A stretch of DNA of 64,000 nt from Neohoeflea coraliihabitans (GCF_019334345.1 NZ_JAHWQX010000004.1:310001-374000); one strand, 5' to 3'; positions 50,101 through 61,251 are shown, counted from the stretch's first letter. Numbers and translations are program-made. The notes: generated by a model from the sequence alone, not told the origin.

Positions 50101-52791
50101 GGGTTCGGCACGTCGCTCGGTGAGACGATGCGTGTTGCCGCGGATATTGTCCTGCCCGGTGGCAATGCCGTCACGCTCGATGATCTCTCGATCAGCTCCG
50201 CTGAGCTGACCGCATCGGGATCCGCGACGCTTGATGCCGAGCGCAATATCACGGCCGAGCTGACCGCCGAACTCGCCGATGTTTCGACCCTCAACCCGCT
50301 GGCGACCGGTTCCGTGAACGCTTCCGCCGCCATCGCCGGCACCCTGGCCGCGCCGGAATTTTCCCTCACCGTTGCCGGGCGCGACATCACCATTGACGGT
50401 GAGCCGATCGAGGCGCTGCGCGTCGCCGCAACCGGCGGGCTCGATGACGCCACGCCGCGTGCCGATGTCGAGATTTCCGGCACTTTTCGCGGCAAGCCGA
50501 TCACCGGTACCGCGCAACTGACCAGCCGCGATGGGGTCAATCGCATCGAGCCGCTCAGGCTGCAGCTCGACGACAATCGCATTGAGGGTGCCCTGCGCCT
50601 CGATGAGGCGTTCCGTCCCACCGGCACGGTCGATCTCGACTTGCCGGATCTTGGCGCCCTGGCAGCGCTTGCCGGCATCGACATCACCGGCTCCGGCACC
50701 GGCGCGCTTGAGCTTTCGATCGACAATGACGTGCCGGTGCTGGCGGCCGATCTGAGCATCGCGTCGCTGGTCGGCAACGGCTTTTCGCTCGACAATGCGC
50801 GGGTCGATGCGCGTATTCGAGATTACCTCACGGCCCCGGCGGTTACCGGTACGGTGAATGTTGCCGCGCTCAACGCCGGCGAAACCGCCGTCAGCGATGT
50901 CGATGTCGACGTCAGCCTTGAGGAGGGCTGGACGCGCTTTGACGCGACGGCTGATGCCGATGGTTTGCCGCTCGAGGTGGCAGGACGCGTGCGCGCCGAG
51001 GACGGTGAGACGCGTCTCGAACTCGACACGGCGCGCATCATCTATCAGGGTCTGCCGGTCGCCCTTTCCGGTCCCTCCGGTCTGAATATTCGCGATGGCA
51101 TGGCCGAGATCGAGACGCTGACCTTCTCGCCCGGCGGCGGCACCGTGACCGTTTCCGGCAGTGCCGGCGCCGATGCGCTCGATCTCGATGTGCGGCTTGA
51201 TGGCCTGCCGCTCGGCACGATCGATCGGTTTGCCCCCGGCACCGGCCTTGCCGGCACCGTTTCCGGCACTGTCGACGTCACCGGTTCGCCGTCGGCGCCG
51301 CGCGCCCGTTTCGATCTCAGCGCCAATTCCGTCCGCGCCAACGCCCTGGCGGGGTTCTCCTCCAATCCGCTGTCGGTCAGCGCCAATGGCCTCTACGATG
51401 GCAATAGCGTCAGCTTCGATGCAACAGCGCGCGATCCGTCCGGGCTGGTGCTGAATGCCGATGGCCAGGTCGGATTGACCGGCGCCAGAACCTTGTCGAT
51501 CAACGCCAGCGGCTCGGCGCCCTTCAGCCTGCTGGCCGCGCAGCTGGCAGCGCAGGGATTGGTGCTTGAAGGCAGCGCCAGTCTCGACATGCGCGTGGGC
51601 GGTACGCTCGCCTCGCCCGATTTTGCTGGCACCATCCGCACCGCCGACGGGCGTTTCATCGACACGCGATCCGGCATCGCCATCAACGATCTGGCTGCCG
51701 ACATCGGCCTGGACCGGCAATCGGTGAACATTCGCTCCCTGACCGGAACCCTGTCGTCGGGGGGGCGGCTGACGGGATCGGGGAGGATTGGACTGAACGC
51801 GGCGGAGGGCTTTCCCGCCGATCTCGCCGTCAAGGTTGCCGAAGGCCGCTATGCCGATGGCAAGCTGGTGGCCACCCGGTTTGACGCCGACCTGACGGTC
51901 ACCGGGCCGCTGACCCGGCTGCCGACGCTCGGCGGCACCATCAATCTGGGCCGGACGACAATCACGGTCCCCACCGGCCTGCCGGGCTCCATCGCGCATC
52001 TCGATGTGGCTCATCGCAATGCCGATGCCGACGTGCGCCGCCAGGAGGCGCGGATCAACAGCGCCGACAGCGACGGCGCCCAGGGCGGTATCGCGCTTGA
52101 TCTGCGGCTCAATGCCCCGAACCGCATCTTTGTGCGCGGTCGCGGCATCGACGCCGAATTTGGCGGCTCCCTGAGGCTGCGCGGCACCACCGCCGACCCG
52201 ATCGCCATCGGCGGCTTCGATCTTGTGCGTGGCCGGCTGGACATTCTCGGACAACGCCTTGATTTCGACAGCGGCCGCATCGGCTTCACCGGCGCGATGA
52301 TCCCGTCGCTCGATTTCGCCGCCACGACGCGCTCCGGCACGGCGACGGTGACCATCCTGATCTCCGGCCCGGCAACACGCCCCGAGTTCGATTTCACCTC
52401 TTCGCCCGACATGCCGGACGACGAGGTGCTGGCGCAGCTGGTCTTTGGTCGCTCGCTGACCGATCTTTCGCCGTTCCAGATTGCCCAGCTGGCCGCCGCC
52501 GCCGCCGAACTGACGGGCGTCGCCTCAGGCGGCGGGCTGGTCGGCAGCCTGCGCAAGGCGACCGGTATCGACAATCTCGACATCAAGGCCGACGAAGACA
52601 CCGGCGAGGCGACAGTCGCCGTCGGCAAATATCTCAACGATCGCACCTATCTGGGCATCGAGCAGGGCGCTTCGGCCGGGTCCGGCAAGGCAACGATCGA
52701 CCTCGAGATCGGTCGCGGCCTCAAGCTGCGCGGCTCGGCCTCATCGTCCGGCGAGACCAAGGGCGGCATCTTTTTCGAGCGCGATTACTGA
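47113..52791 (+). CDS. tamB: TamB: AsmA-like bridge protein (DUF490 C-terminal domain)
   Basis: A 1892-aa protein anchored by one N-terminal helix (VMIGTLALVILLVAAVIFLF, about 17-36), followed by a huge beta-groove periplasmic part and the DUF490/TamB C-terminal domain (DFTSSPDMPDDEVLAQLVFG and the end GGIFFERDY, which docks to TamA). E. coli TamB has about 1260 residues; here a tandem duplication of about 487 residues (units at about 445-920 and 933-1405) accounts for the excess. The protein bridges inner and outer membrane. Starts 2 bp after tamA and overlaps the convergent P450 gene by 7 bp. Confidence 0.94.
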   Translation: MSDAAPPAAGHSLLRRVMIGTLALVILLVAAVIFLFATVPGGRVVALIVNRLGSSAIQSVEVDSITGLVSGQTRLGHLTIADADGDPWLLLRGIELDWAPFAIFSAGLDIERLHIDEVEILRRPDAVADNSDPTGGALTLPLNIDIATLDLPDVLLGKALAGSEARLSAAGALRLNQDLSDVVVDLDVDRIDGVGGAAIIKANVNLPEQRFDLDATLSEPSGGVMAHMLGLSPDDAVALKARSRGALDDWQLDLTGEINGAQAASGTAAVTASEAGHAFEASLRGQVGRFLPPQLAQLFEGDSDLVASGLLEPDNAGVQLDLFTLRSASLMAEGQGRLSRQGNSDFRASITGRDAQAGGTVELVVGQDDGRIALFLDSLELTVAGAADNAEIVLAAAVPRLESSDISAENVALSAQLRNVDLAAGTGGGQLQLTAGSAGAADATLARALAGALRVEGGVALNGDELTLEALAVSSATADLIIDASFNRAESTGRGHIEGQLNTAVLTAGLPETLGPQLKLAGDFTLPGDNAVTLSDLTLATDRLSVAGGAALDAQRNVTADLTATIAQLSDFTEAASGRLELSTTLEGALLSPQFEATLTGDDLLIQGEPIEDLRLLANGGFEAGAPAADIELTAAFRGAPLTGTARIMRRGEATEIDELQLVVAENSLSGAFSLDAAQRPTGQASLDLPAIGALAALAGVELSGEGKGVIALELVGETPMLTADLSVSTLAGEGFALSGAAAEIKISDYLAAPQLRGTLTAGEIDAAGTAITGAAVDLSLEEGGWTRFEGAATAAALPVSLSGRLRQADGATELQLDAASLVYKALPVTLEGPARLSVRDGVATIDTLRLSPGAGSLAVSGTAGADALDLDVALDGVRLASLEPLVPELGYTGALNGAVRITGSPAKPQISPALVLDDLAAAPGQAPLSPVLARAAAGGLRLAGDLQLDGSALQIDVLRLVSDTLSAEISGGLDIPDLTGQARLDATADTDVFASGFGTSLGETMRVAADIVLPGGNAVTLDDLSISSAELTASGSATLDAERNITAELTAELADVSTLNPLATGSVNASAAIAGTLAAPEFSLTVAGRDITIDGEPIEALRVAATGGLDDATPRADVEISGTFRGKPITGTAQLTSRDGVNRIEPLRLQLDDNRIEGALRLDEAFRPTGTVDLDLPDLGALAALAGIDITGSGTGALELSIDNDVPVLAADLSIASLVGNGFSLDNARVDARIRDYLTAPAVTGTVNVAALNAGETAVSDVDVDVSLEEGWTRFDATADADGLPLEVAGRVRAEDGETRLELDTARIIYQGLPVALSGPSGLNIRDGMAEIETLTFSPGGGTVTVSGSAGADALDLDVRLDGLPLGTIDRFAPGTGLAGTVSGTVDVTGSPSAPRARFDLSANSVRANALAGFSSNPLSVSANGLYDGNSVSFDATARDPSGLVLNADGQVGLTGARTLSINASGSAPFSLLAAQLAAQGLVLEGSASLDMRVGGTLASPDFAGTIRTADGRFIDTRSGIAINDLAADIGLDRQSVNIRSLTGTLSSGGRLTGSGRIGLNAAEGFPADLAVKVAEGRYADGKLVATRFDADLTVTGPLTRLPTLGGTINLGRTTITVPTGLPGSIAHLDVAHRNADADVRRQEARINSADSDGAQGGIALDLRLNAPNRIFVRGRGIDAEFGGSLRLRGTTADPIAIGGFDLVRGRLDILGQRLDFDSGRIGFTGAMIPSLDFAATTRSGTATVTILISGPATRPEFDFTSSPDMPDDEVLAQLVFGRSLTDLSPFQIAQLAAAAAELTGVASGGGLVGSLRKATGIDNLDIKADEDTGEATVAVGKYLNDRTYLGIEQGASAGSGKATIDLEIGRGLKLRGSASSSGETKGGIFFERDY
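48445..51310 (+). repeat. Diverged 1.46-kb tandem duplication inside tamB
   Basis: Matching landmarks are 1461-1464 bp apart: LPGDNAVTLSDL / LPGGNAVTLDDL, GEPIEDLRLLANGGF / GEPIEALRVAATGGL, LDLPAIGALAALAGV / LDLPDLGALAALAGI, SLEEGGWTRF / SLEEGWTRF, GTAGADALDLDVALDG / GSAGADALDLDVRLDG. Both units stay in frame, and a one-residue difference in the SLEEGG site explains part of the spacing shift. Confidence 0.9.
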
Positions 52792-54056
52792 TCCCAGACC
52801 AGCTGAAGCTCGGTCAGGCCACGAAAGTGATAGGCATCGCGTCGCTGCGGTGTTGTCGCCAGGCGCGGATGCGAGGGCAGGCGCGCAAACAGGGCCGGCA
52901 GGGCGATCTGCAACTCGAGCCGCGCCAGCGGCGCGCCGAGACAGAAATGAATGCCGGCGCCGAATGCCAGATGCGTTCCCTCGGTGCGGTTGGCGATGAA
53001 ATTGCCTGGATCGGGAAAGCGGCGCGGATCGCGGTTTGCCGCTGCGAGCAGCAGCCCGATGGTCTCGCCCTTGCGCAGTGACACGCCGGGCACCGGCTCG
53101 CAATCGGTCAGCGCATAGCGGGTGAACATGTGCAGCGGCGGATCAAAGCGCATCATCTCCTCGATGGCCAGCGCCGTGGTCTGCCGGTCGGCGAACATCG
53201 CCCGCGGACACAGCCCGAATTCGAGGATCGTCGCCACCGCATTGCCGATCTGGTGGACCGTCGCTTCGTGCCCGGCATTGAGCAGCAGGATCGCCGTCGA
53301 GACGATCTCGTCATCCCCCAGTATCTCGCCATCGCGCGCACTTCGTGTCAGCATCAGCGAGATGAGGTCATCGTCCGGGTTGGCCCGCCGCTGCGCGATT
53401 TCATCGCGGATAAAGGACGCGAAATCGCGCGCCGCCGCATTGGCATCGATCTCGACCGCCTCATCGCGAGCGAAGGTATACATCCGCACCATGCGATGCG
53501 ACCAGTCGAGCAGGTGCGGCGCCATATCCTCGGCAATGCCGAGCATGCGCGCAATGACGGTCACCGGGATGATCTCGGCATAGCGCGACAGCAATTCGAC
53601 GCCGCCATCGGCAATGAAAGTGTCGATCAGGCGATCGGCCAGTGTCGCGATTTCCGGCCGCATCTGCTCGACCTGGCGCGCTACGAAGGCGCGGTTGACC
53701 AGCGTGCGCAGCCGGGTGTGGGCCGGCGGCTCCAGCTCCAGAAGCGAGTGGGCCTCGACCGCGTCGAAGGCGCTCAGATGCGGTGCCGGCTCAGCCAAGC
53801 CAAGCTCGGCGCGGCTGGCAACATGGGTGATCTGCCGGCCGAACCGCTTGTCGCGCAACAGCAGGTTGACGATGTCGTATCCGGCAAAACACCAGTGGCC
53901 GTATTCCTCCCAGAACACGGCCTCGCCGTGACGGTGAATGGCCGCGTAAGCAGGGTAGGGATTGGCCACGAAACCCGGCGCGCGCGGTGACAATTGCATC
54001 GAGCTGCCGTGAAAGACCGGAAGCACCGAGCTCAGGTTTGGATTGCGCTTGAGCAT
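52785..54056 (-). CDS. Cytochrome P450
   Basis: A 423-aa soluble bacterial P450. The I-helix oxygen-activation motif is LLNAGHEAT, the K-helix ExxR is EEMMR, and the heme ligand Cys372 lies in FGAGIHFCLGAPLAR. No ferredoxin or reductase gene is adjacent, so electron donors must be encoded elsewhere, and the substrate is unknown. GGGAGGA lies upstream of ATG 54056. It converges on tamB with a 7-bp overlap (stop TAA at 52785-52787). Confidence 0.94.
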   Translation of the reverse strand: MLKRNPNLSSVLPVFHGSSMQLSPRAPGFVANPYPAYAAIHRHGEAVFWEEYGHWCFAGYDIVNLLLRDKRFGRQITHVASRAELGLAEPAPHLSAFDAVEAHSLLELEPPAHTRLRTLVNRAFVARQVEQMRPEIATLADRLIDTFIADGGVELLSRYAEIIPVTVIARMLGIAEDMAPHLLDWSHRMVRMYTFARDEAVEIDANAAARDFASFIRDEIAQRRANPDDDLISLMLTRSARDGEILGDDEIVSTAILLLNAGHEATVHQIGNAVATILEFGLCPRAMFADRQTTALAIEEMMRFDPPLHMFTRYALTDCEPVPGVSLRKGETIGLLLAAANRDPRRFPDPGNFIANRTEGTHLAFGAGIHFCLGAPLARLELQIALPALFARLPSHPRLATTPQRRDAYHFRGLTELQLVWDQ

Positions 54057-54478
54057 AGCTAAATCCTCCCAGCCAGAACGCCTGACGAGGCACGTTAGCC
54101 TGCCTCTGTCCGTATGCAGCGAAGTTTAGGGCAGATGTCGCGGCGGCACTAGTTGATTCTACGTATTATGATGATTTAAGGAGTAACGCTTTGAAAGGCG
54201 GCGATCTTTTCTTGCTCGACAACTGTGCGAGGTCTTCCCCGACGCTTTACGCACGCGTAAACAAGCGCGCTTGCTTGCTGCCGGCGGCTCGCCGTCCCCC
54301 CACAAAAGAGGGCTGTGCGGGGCTGCTTAACCTCTCATTAACCAAAGGCCGCGACAACTCTGGAAAGCGATTTGCGGACCTTGCGTCTTGAATCGCCGGG
54401 TGGTCAGTCTCTATCTAGAGGCCAACACAGGCATTGATTCCCGGCTGCACAGACAGCCGGCGCTGACAGGGGATTGGG
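54057..54478. other. Intergenic region between the P450 gene and clpP
   Basis: A 422-bp divergent gap. It holds the sigma-32-like promoter of clpP (54387-54417). A 66-codon frame at 54191-54391 starts with TTG behind AAGGAG, but its product has no recognisable features and I do not call it a gene. Confidence 0.6.
54387..54417 (+). promoter_or_regulatory. Sigma-32 (RpoH)-like promoter of clpP
   Basis: CTTGAA (54387-54392), 16 bp, then CTCTATCTA (54409-54417), close to the CTTGAA/CCCCATnTA heat-shock consensus, 62 bp before the clpP start. clpP is a classic heat-shock gene. Confidence 0.6.
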
Positions 54479-55111
54479 ATGACACGGACAATCGATACGG
54501 CAATGGCCCTCGTGCCGATGGTGGTCGAGCAGACAAACCGGGGCGAACGCTCCTACGACATCTTCTCCCGGCTGCTCAAGGAGCGCATTATCTTCATCAC
54601 CGGTCCGATCGAGGATCATATGGCGACCCTGGTATGCGCCCAGCTTCTGTTTCTCGAAGCCGAGAATCCGAAAAAGGAGATCGCCCTTTACATCAATTCT
54701 CCGGGGGGTGTGGTGACGGCCGGAATGGCCATTTACGACACCATGCAGTTCATCAAGCCTGCTGTTTCGACCCTGTGTATCGGTCAGGCGGCATCGATGG
54801 GCTCGCTGCTTCTGTGCGCCGGCACCAAGGGGATGCGTTTTGCCACCCCGAACGCCCGCGTCATGGTGCACCAGCCTTCGGGCGGGTTTCAGGGCCAGGC
54901 GTCAGACATCGAGCGCCATGCCCAGGACATCATCAAGATGAAGCGGCGCCTCAACGAGGTGTATGTCGAGCATACGGGCCAGGACTACGAGACCGTCGAA
55001 AACACGCTCGATCGTGACCATTTCATGACCGCCGACGAATCAAAAGCCTTCGGATTGATCGATCGGGTGATCGACAAGCGCGAGAATATCGAGGATGCCC
55101 CGGGCAGCTAA
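54479..55111 (+). CDS. clpP: ATP-dependent Clp protease proteolytic subunit
   Basis: A 210-aa serine protease subunit that assembles into the tetradecameric chamber used by ClpX/ClpA. Catalytic Ser106 lies in GQAASMGS and His131 in [13 protein letters not shown]. The N-terminus [19 protein letters not shown] is typical of rhizobial ClpP and may be processed. Confidence 0.97.
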   Translation: MTRTIDTAMALVPMVVEQTNRGERSYDIFSRLLKERIIFITGPIEDHMATLVCAQLLFLEAENPKKEIALYINSPGGVVTAGMAIYDTMQFIKPAVSTLCIGQAASMGSLLLCAGTKGMRFATPNARVMVHQPSGGFQGQASDIERHAQDIIKMKRRLNEVYVEHTGQDYETVENTLDRDHFMTADESKAFGLIDRVIDKRENIEDAPGS

Positions 55112-55415
55112 GGCCGCGTTTGCGGGCTTGTGCGACGTTTTTGCCACCATACACGCGGATGTGAGATGATTTCACCCGCCGGGACTGACAGATGCCGGCG
55201 CCCGCGTTAATAATATGCGTTAAACCTAAGTTGAGGCCTTCGGGCCTAGCTTGAAGATTGAAGCGGGGATGACGTTGCCTGCGGGTCTGGGACAAGCCTT
55301 GTCTCGGAACCGATAGCACCCCCGGTTGAGCTGCGCGGATACGAGGGCAGGCCATTCCCGAAGGACATACGGCGTCCGGGCAATGCCTAGCAGATCGGAC
55401 TGGAAGGAATGAGAA
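55112..55415. other. Intergenic region between clpP and clpX
   Basis: A 304-bp gap without a gene. A short UUCG-tetraloop hairpin (AGGCC-TTCG-GGCCT) lies at 55234-55247, without a T-tract. clpX therefore probably has its own promoter here, which I could not place. Confidence 0.5.
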
Positions 55416-56693
55416 ATGAGTAAGGTCAGCGGTAGCAACGGCGGCGACTCCAAGAACACCCTGTATTGCTCTTTCTGCGGAAAGAGCCAGCACGAGGTCC
55501 GCAAGCTGATTGCCGGACCGACGGTGTTCATCTGTGACGAATGTGTCGAATTGTGCATGGACATCATTCGCGAAGAGAACAAGACCTCGATGGTGAAGTC
55601 GCGCGATGGCGTGCCGACACCGCAGGAAATCATCGGCACGCTCGACGAATATGTCATCGGCCAGCACGACGCCAAGAAGATTCTCTCGGTGGCGGTGCAC
55701 AACCATTACAAGCGGCTCAACCACGCCGCCAAGGGCACCGATGTCGAACTGGCCAAGTCGAACATCCTGCTGGTCGGTCCGACCGGGTGCGGCAAGACCT
55801 ACCTGGCGCAGACGCTGGCACGCATCATCGACGTGCCCTTCACCATGGCGGATGCGACGACGCTGACCGAAGCCGGCTATGTCGGCGAGGATGTCGAGAA
55901 CATCATTCTCAAGCTGCTGCAATCCGCCGACTACAATGTCGAGCGGGCCCAGCGCGGCATCGTCTATATCGACGAGGTCGACAAGATCTCGCGCAAGTCG
56001 GACAACCCCTCGATCACCCGCGACGTGTCGGGCGAGGGCGTGCAGCAGGCGCTGCTCAAGATCATGGAAGGCACGGTTGCCTCGGTGCCGCCGCAAGGCG
56101 GCCGCAAGCACCCGCAGCAGGAGTTCCTGCAGGTCGACACCACCAACATCCTGTTCATCTGCGGCGGCGCCTTTGCCGGGCTCGACAAGATCATCTCGGC
56201 GCGTGGCGAAAAGACCTCGATCGGCTTTGGCGCCTCGGTGCGCGCCCAGGACGAACGGCGGGTTGGCGAGGTGTTGCGCGCTCTTGAGCCGGAGGACCTC
56301 GTCAAGTTCGGTCTGATCCCGGAATTCATCGGACGTCTGCCGGTCCTTGCGACGCTGGAAGATCTCGACGAGGATGCGCTGATCCAGATCCTCACGGAGC
56401 CGAAAAATGCGCTGGTCAAGCAGTATCAGCGCCTGTTCGAAATGGAAGATGTCGAACTGACCTTCCATGACGATGCGCTGCGCGAGATCGCCCGCCTTGG
56501 CATCATCCGCAAGACCGGCGCCCGCGGCCTGCGCTCGATCATGGAAAAGATCCTGCTCGATACGATGTTCGAACTGCCGGAACTGGAAGGCGTGCGCGAA
56601 GTCGTCATTTCCGACGAAGTGGTCACCGGCAATTCCCGTCCGCTGTATATCTATGCCGAGCGCGACGAGGAAAAGGGCAACGCCACCGCCTGA
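55416..56693 (+). CDS. clpX: ATP-dependent Clp protease ATP-binding subunit ClpX
   Basis: A 425-aa AAA+ unfoldase. The zinc-binding domain [15 protein letters not shown]...CDECVELC lies at about 15-45, Walker A GPTGCGKT at about residue 125, Walker [11 protein letters not shown], the pore loop GYVGEDVE and the IGF loop IGFGASVR for ClpP docking. TGGAAGGAATG gives a good ribosome binding site. Confidence 0.98.
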   Translation: MSKVSGSNGGDSKNTLYCSFCGKSQHEVRKLIAGPTVFICDECVELCMDIIREENKTSMVKSRDGVPTPQEIIGTLDEYVIGQHDAKKILSVAVHNHYKRLNHAAKGTDVELAKSNILLVGPTGCGKTYLAQTLARIIDVPFTMADATTLTEAGYVGEDVENIILKLLQSADYNVERAQRGIVYIDEVDKISRKSDNPSITRDVSGEGVQQALLKIMEGTVASVPPQGGRKHPQQEFLQVDTTNILFICGGAFAGLDKIISARGEKTSIGFGASVRAQDERRVGEVLRALEPEDLVKFGLIPEFIGRLPVLATLEDLDEDALIQILTEPKNALVKQYQRLFEMEDVELTFHDDALREIARLGIIRKTGARGLRSIMEKILLDTMFELPELEGVREVVISDEVVTGNSRPLYIYAERDEEKGNATA

Positions 56694-56754
56694 GGACCGC
56701 GCGCCGCACCTCCGCGGCCGGTCGGAACAAATGCCGATATCGGTGAACTGAAGC

Positions 56755-56784
56755 AAAAAACCCGCCGGACTAGGCGGGTTTTTT
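56755..56784. terminator. Strong bidirectional intrinsic terminator after clpX
   Basis: A perfect 12-bp stem AAAAAACCCGCC/GGCGGGTTTTTT with loop GGACTA. The A-tract and T-tract make it work on both strands, ending clpX and the convergent GFA gene. Confidence 0.95.
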
Positions 56785-56874
56785 CATGCGTTTTTTCCCG
56801 CCCGCCTTGCTTGCCGATGCGCTGGTGCGCCGCCGTTCAGCCGCCTTGTTCGGCACGGAGTTGACTGCAGGGCT

Positions 56875-57285
56875 TCAATCCAGCGACGCGCCGGCGGGCA
56901 CGTCTCCGGCAAACTGCTGCGCATCATCGCAAATGCCGTACCAGGGCGGCTTTTCGGCGACGAAGGCATGAAACCGGTTGCCGATCTCCGGCCGCTCGTC
57001 GAGCGTATCGGCCGGGATCAGGACGCTCTCCGCCTCGGAAAGGATGTCCCCGAGCGACGTGCCGCAGACTGCGCAGAATGTCCGCCTGTACCGGTAGGGC
57101 GGAGGCGGAGTGAACGAACGCACCTGATCCCGGCCCCGGACCCATTTCACGGCCTGCCGGTCGACGAACACGAAGCTGCTCGCGCCAAGTTTGCGGCACC
57201 GGCTGCAATGACATGTCCCCATCATCGCCGGCGCCGCCGTCAGCTCGAACTGGACCGCCCCGCAACAACAGCATCCCCTGGACAT
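56875..57285 (-). CDS. GFA-family (DUF636) zinc-binding protein
   Basis: A 136-aa protein of the glutathione-dependent formaldehyde-activating enzyme (GFA) family. The zinc-binding cysteines are visible as CCCCGAVQF near the start, CHCSRC (25-30) and FCAVCGTSLGD (70-80). The true catalytic role of most GFA proteins is unproven; binding of glutathione or another thiol adduct is assumed. GGGAGGA lies nine bases before ATG 57285. Confidence 0.88.
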   Translation of the reverse strand: MSRGCCCCGAVQFELTAAPAMMGTCHCSRCRKLGASSFVFVDRQAVKWVRGRDQVRSFTPPPPYRYRRTFCAVCGTSLGDILSEAESVLIPADTLDERPEIGNRFHAFVAEKPPWYGICDDAQQFAGDVPAGASLD

Positions 57286-57807
57286 CGATCGTTCCTCCCA
57301 TTCCCGGCATCCGAAAGAACAATACAAGAACATTATCCAGACGGCAATGTCTGGCGCCGTCTGGCCATCATGAGGCCGGACCTCGCAGCGGTCGCATGGC
57401 TGCGTTGCGGCGATGGGCCCCTGGTCGTCTCCCGCCTGACACAAGCCTGCGATGACAGAATTGTGAAGCGGAGAGCGGCAGCGGCGCGGCATCCTTGCGG
57501 CGACATGAGGCTGCGACATGAGGCGGCGGCCAGGGCGACCTTTTCCACCTCTTTCGCCGCAAAATGCGAGCCGTTGCTGCCAAAGCCGCCGCGAATTGTT
57601 AGTATAGCGACTCGAATGGGTTAACTGGTGATCACGACCACCTTGAATATGGGGCAGGGTGCCTCCACTTATAGTTCCGACAAACGGGCTTGCGCGCCGG
57701 CCACGGATGCGCGATTCCCTTGAAATGAACACCGGTACCGGTTGCCTGCCAAAAGGGGCCGTCAGAGTGTTGCTGAGAGGCCGCAAGGCCCGCAAGAAGG
57801 ACATCAC
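57286..57807. other. Intergenic region upstream of lon
   Basis: A 522-bp divergent gap with no convincing gene. It contains the heat-shock-like promoter at 57642-57670 and a leader of about 130 bp before lon with an inverted AGGCC/GGCCC-type stretch near 57776-57792. Confidence 0.5.
57642..57670 (+). promoter_or_regulatory. Putative sigma-32-like promoter of lon
   Basis: CTTGAA (57642-57647), 15 bp, then CTCCACTT (57663-57670), resembling the heat-shock -10 CCCCATnT, 138 bp before the lon start. The match is partial. Confidence 0.42.
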
Positions 57808-60231
<2,424 letters not shown>

Positions 60232-60256
60232 CAGCGGCCTGTCGCAAAATGACTTG

Positions 60257-60283
60257 AAAACGGGCCCGAAGGGGCCCGTTTTT
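60257..60283. terminator. Intrinsic terminator after lon
   Basis: Stem AAAACGGGCCC/GGGCCCGTTTT with loop GAAG, followed by another T; 25 bp after the lon stop. Confidence 0.93.
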
Positions 60284-60412
60284 CATTTCGGATGCGGAAT
60301 GATAACTAAAAAATAGGTGAAAAGCTCTTCATCTCCTTGCGCATGCCGCCGGGATTCGTAAATTTCCTGCACGCAAAAGGTTGAGTCTTCAAAACGCCGA
60401 AAGGGAAGAGCA

Positions 60413-60688
60413 ATGAATAAGAACGAACTTGTGGCTGCAGTCGCAGACCAGGCGGGCATCAGCAAGGGTGATGCCGGCAAGGCGGTGGAAGCCGTTTTTG
60501 ATACCATTTCCGGTGAGTTGAAGAAGGGTGGCGACGTACGCCTCGTCGGCTTCGGCAATTTCACCGTCTCGCACCGCGAAGCCACCACGGGCCGCAACCC
60601 GTCGACCGGCGCCGAAGTGCAGATCGCGGCGCGCAACGTGCCGAAGTTCTCGGCCGGCAAGGGCCTGAAGGACGCCGTCAACTCCTAA
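60413..60688 (+). CDS. hupB: DNA-binding protein HU
   Basis: A 91-aa histone-like protein that bends DNA and organises the nucleoid. The signature GFGNFTVSHREATTGRNPSTG, including the DNA-intercalating RNP of the beta arm, is intact, as is the end VPKFSAGKGLKDAVN. GGGAAGAG lies before ATG 60413. Monocistronic: terminators on both sides. Confidence 0.98.
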   Translation: MNKNELVAAVADQAGISKGDAGKAVEAVFDTISGELKKGGDVRLVGFGNFTVSHREATTGRNPSTGAEVQIAARNVPKFSAGKGLKDAVNS

Positions 60689-60711
60689 GGTTCGACGCGC
60701 GATCCATTTGC

Positions 60712-60747
60712 AACCCGGGCAGGCGCCAGTCGCTGCCCGGGTTTTTT
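60712..60747 (+). terminator. Intrinsic terminator after hupB
   Basis: Stem AACCCGGGCAG/CTGCCCGGGTT, loop GCGCCAGTCG, followed by TTTT; 24 bp after the hupB stop. Confidence 0.94.
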
Positions 60748-60844
60748 CGTGCGCGCACACTTCCTCGCCGGGGCGCTTCTCCAGCTGGGAGCAAGCTGCG
60801 CCATGGCAAGCATGCGCGAACCGGGGCAAGCAGCCAGGATGCGG

Positions 60845-60873
60845 TTGACAACGGATCAAAAAGAGAACAAAAT
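60845..60873 (+). promoter_or_regulatory. Housekeeping promoter of the 33-aa microprotein gene
   Basis: A perfect -35 TTGACA (60845-60850), an optimal 17-bp spacer, and -10 CAAAAT (60868-60873; four of six bases). The surrounding 40 bp are strikingly A-rich for this genome. Confidence 0.65.
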
Positions 60874-60901
60874 AGCAACATAACGGAAAAGGAGTTGGTT
60901 C

Positions 60902-61003
60902 ATGTTTGATTTTGCCCCTGTCGGTTTCGCCCGCGATCTCGCCGCCTTTGTCGCCATGACCCTGTTCCTTGCCAGCTTCGGCATCACCATCATGGCGCTT
61001 TGA
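60902..61003 (+). CDS. Predicted 33-aa membrane microprotein
   Basis: ATG 60902 to TGA 61003 encodes 33 residues: a short MFDFAPVGFARD start followed by one hydrophobic helix (LAAFVAMTLFLASFGITIM). AAGGAG stands seven bases before the ATG, and a TTGACA-N17-CAAAAT promoter lies just upstream, so both transcription and translation signals are unusually good. I do not recognise a family. It sits alone between the hupB terminator and dnaE. A hairpin CCCGCC/GGCGGG at 61014-61032 follows the stop but has no T-tract. Confidence 0.62.
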   Translation: MFDFAPVGFARDLAAFVAMTLFLASFGITIMAL

Positions 61004-61251
61004 GCCAGCTTTTCCCGCCGGTGAGCGGCGGGCGCATCTGTCACTTCGCCACACCCTGCGCCGGGTTGTGTCCTTCTGATCGATAAAAGCGCCGCCGCGC
61101 ATCTGTGCCGGTCTAATGTCCAGCTGTGCATCCCCGCGATCGCGTCTGGACATGCGCCGCGTGAGACGAGACAATCGCTGCCGTGGAATCGGCGCGCATC
61201 TTCTGTCCGCCGCCACGAATCAAGTGGTAGACGGGGCAGGGACACGCACAG

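Noticed and set aside
49693-52254. 853-codon open frame on the minus strand
   Set aside because: Antisense shadow of tamB; composition is Gly/Arg/Asp-rich without a protein-like pattern.
54191-54391. 66-codon frame with TTG behind AAGGAG upstream of clpP
   Set aside because: The ribosome binding site is good, but the product is Arg/Leu-rich without features and crosses the predicted clpP promoter region; kept only as a remark.
61014-61032. Terminator after the microprotein gene
   Set aside because: The CCCGCC/GGCGGG hairpin is stable but lacks a T-tract, so it is not a standard intrinsic terminator.
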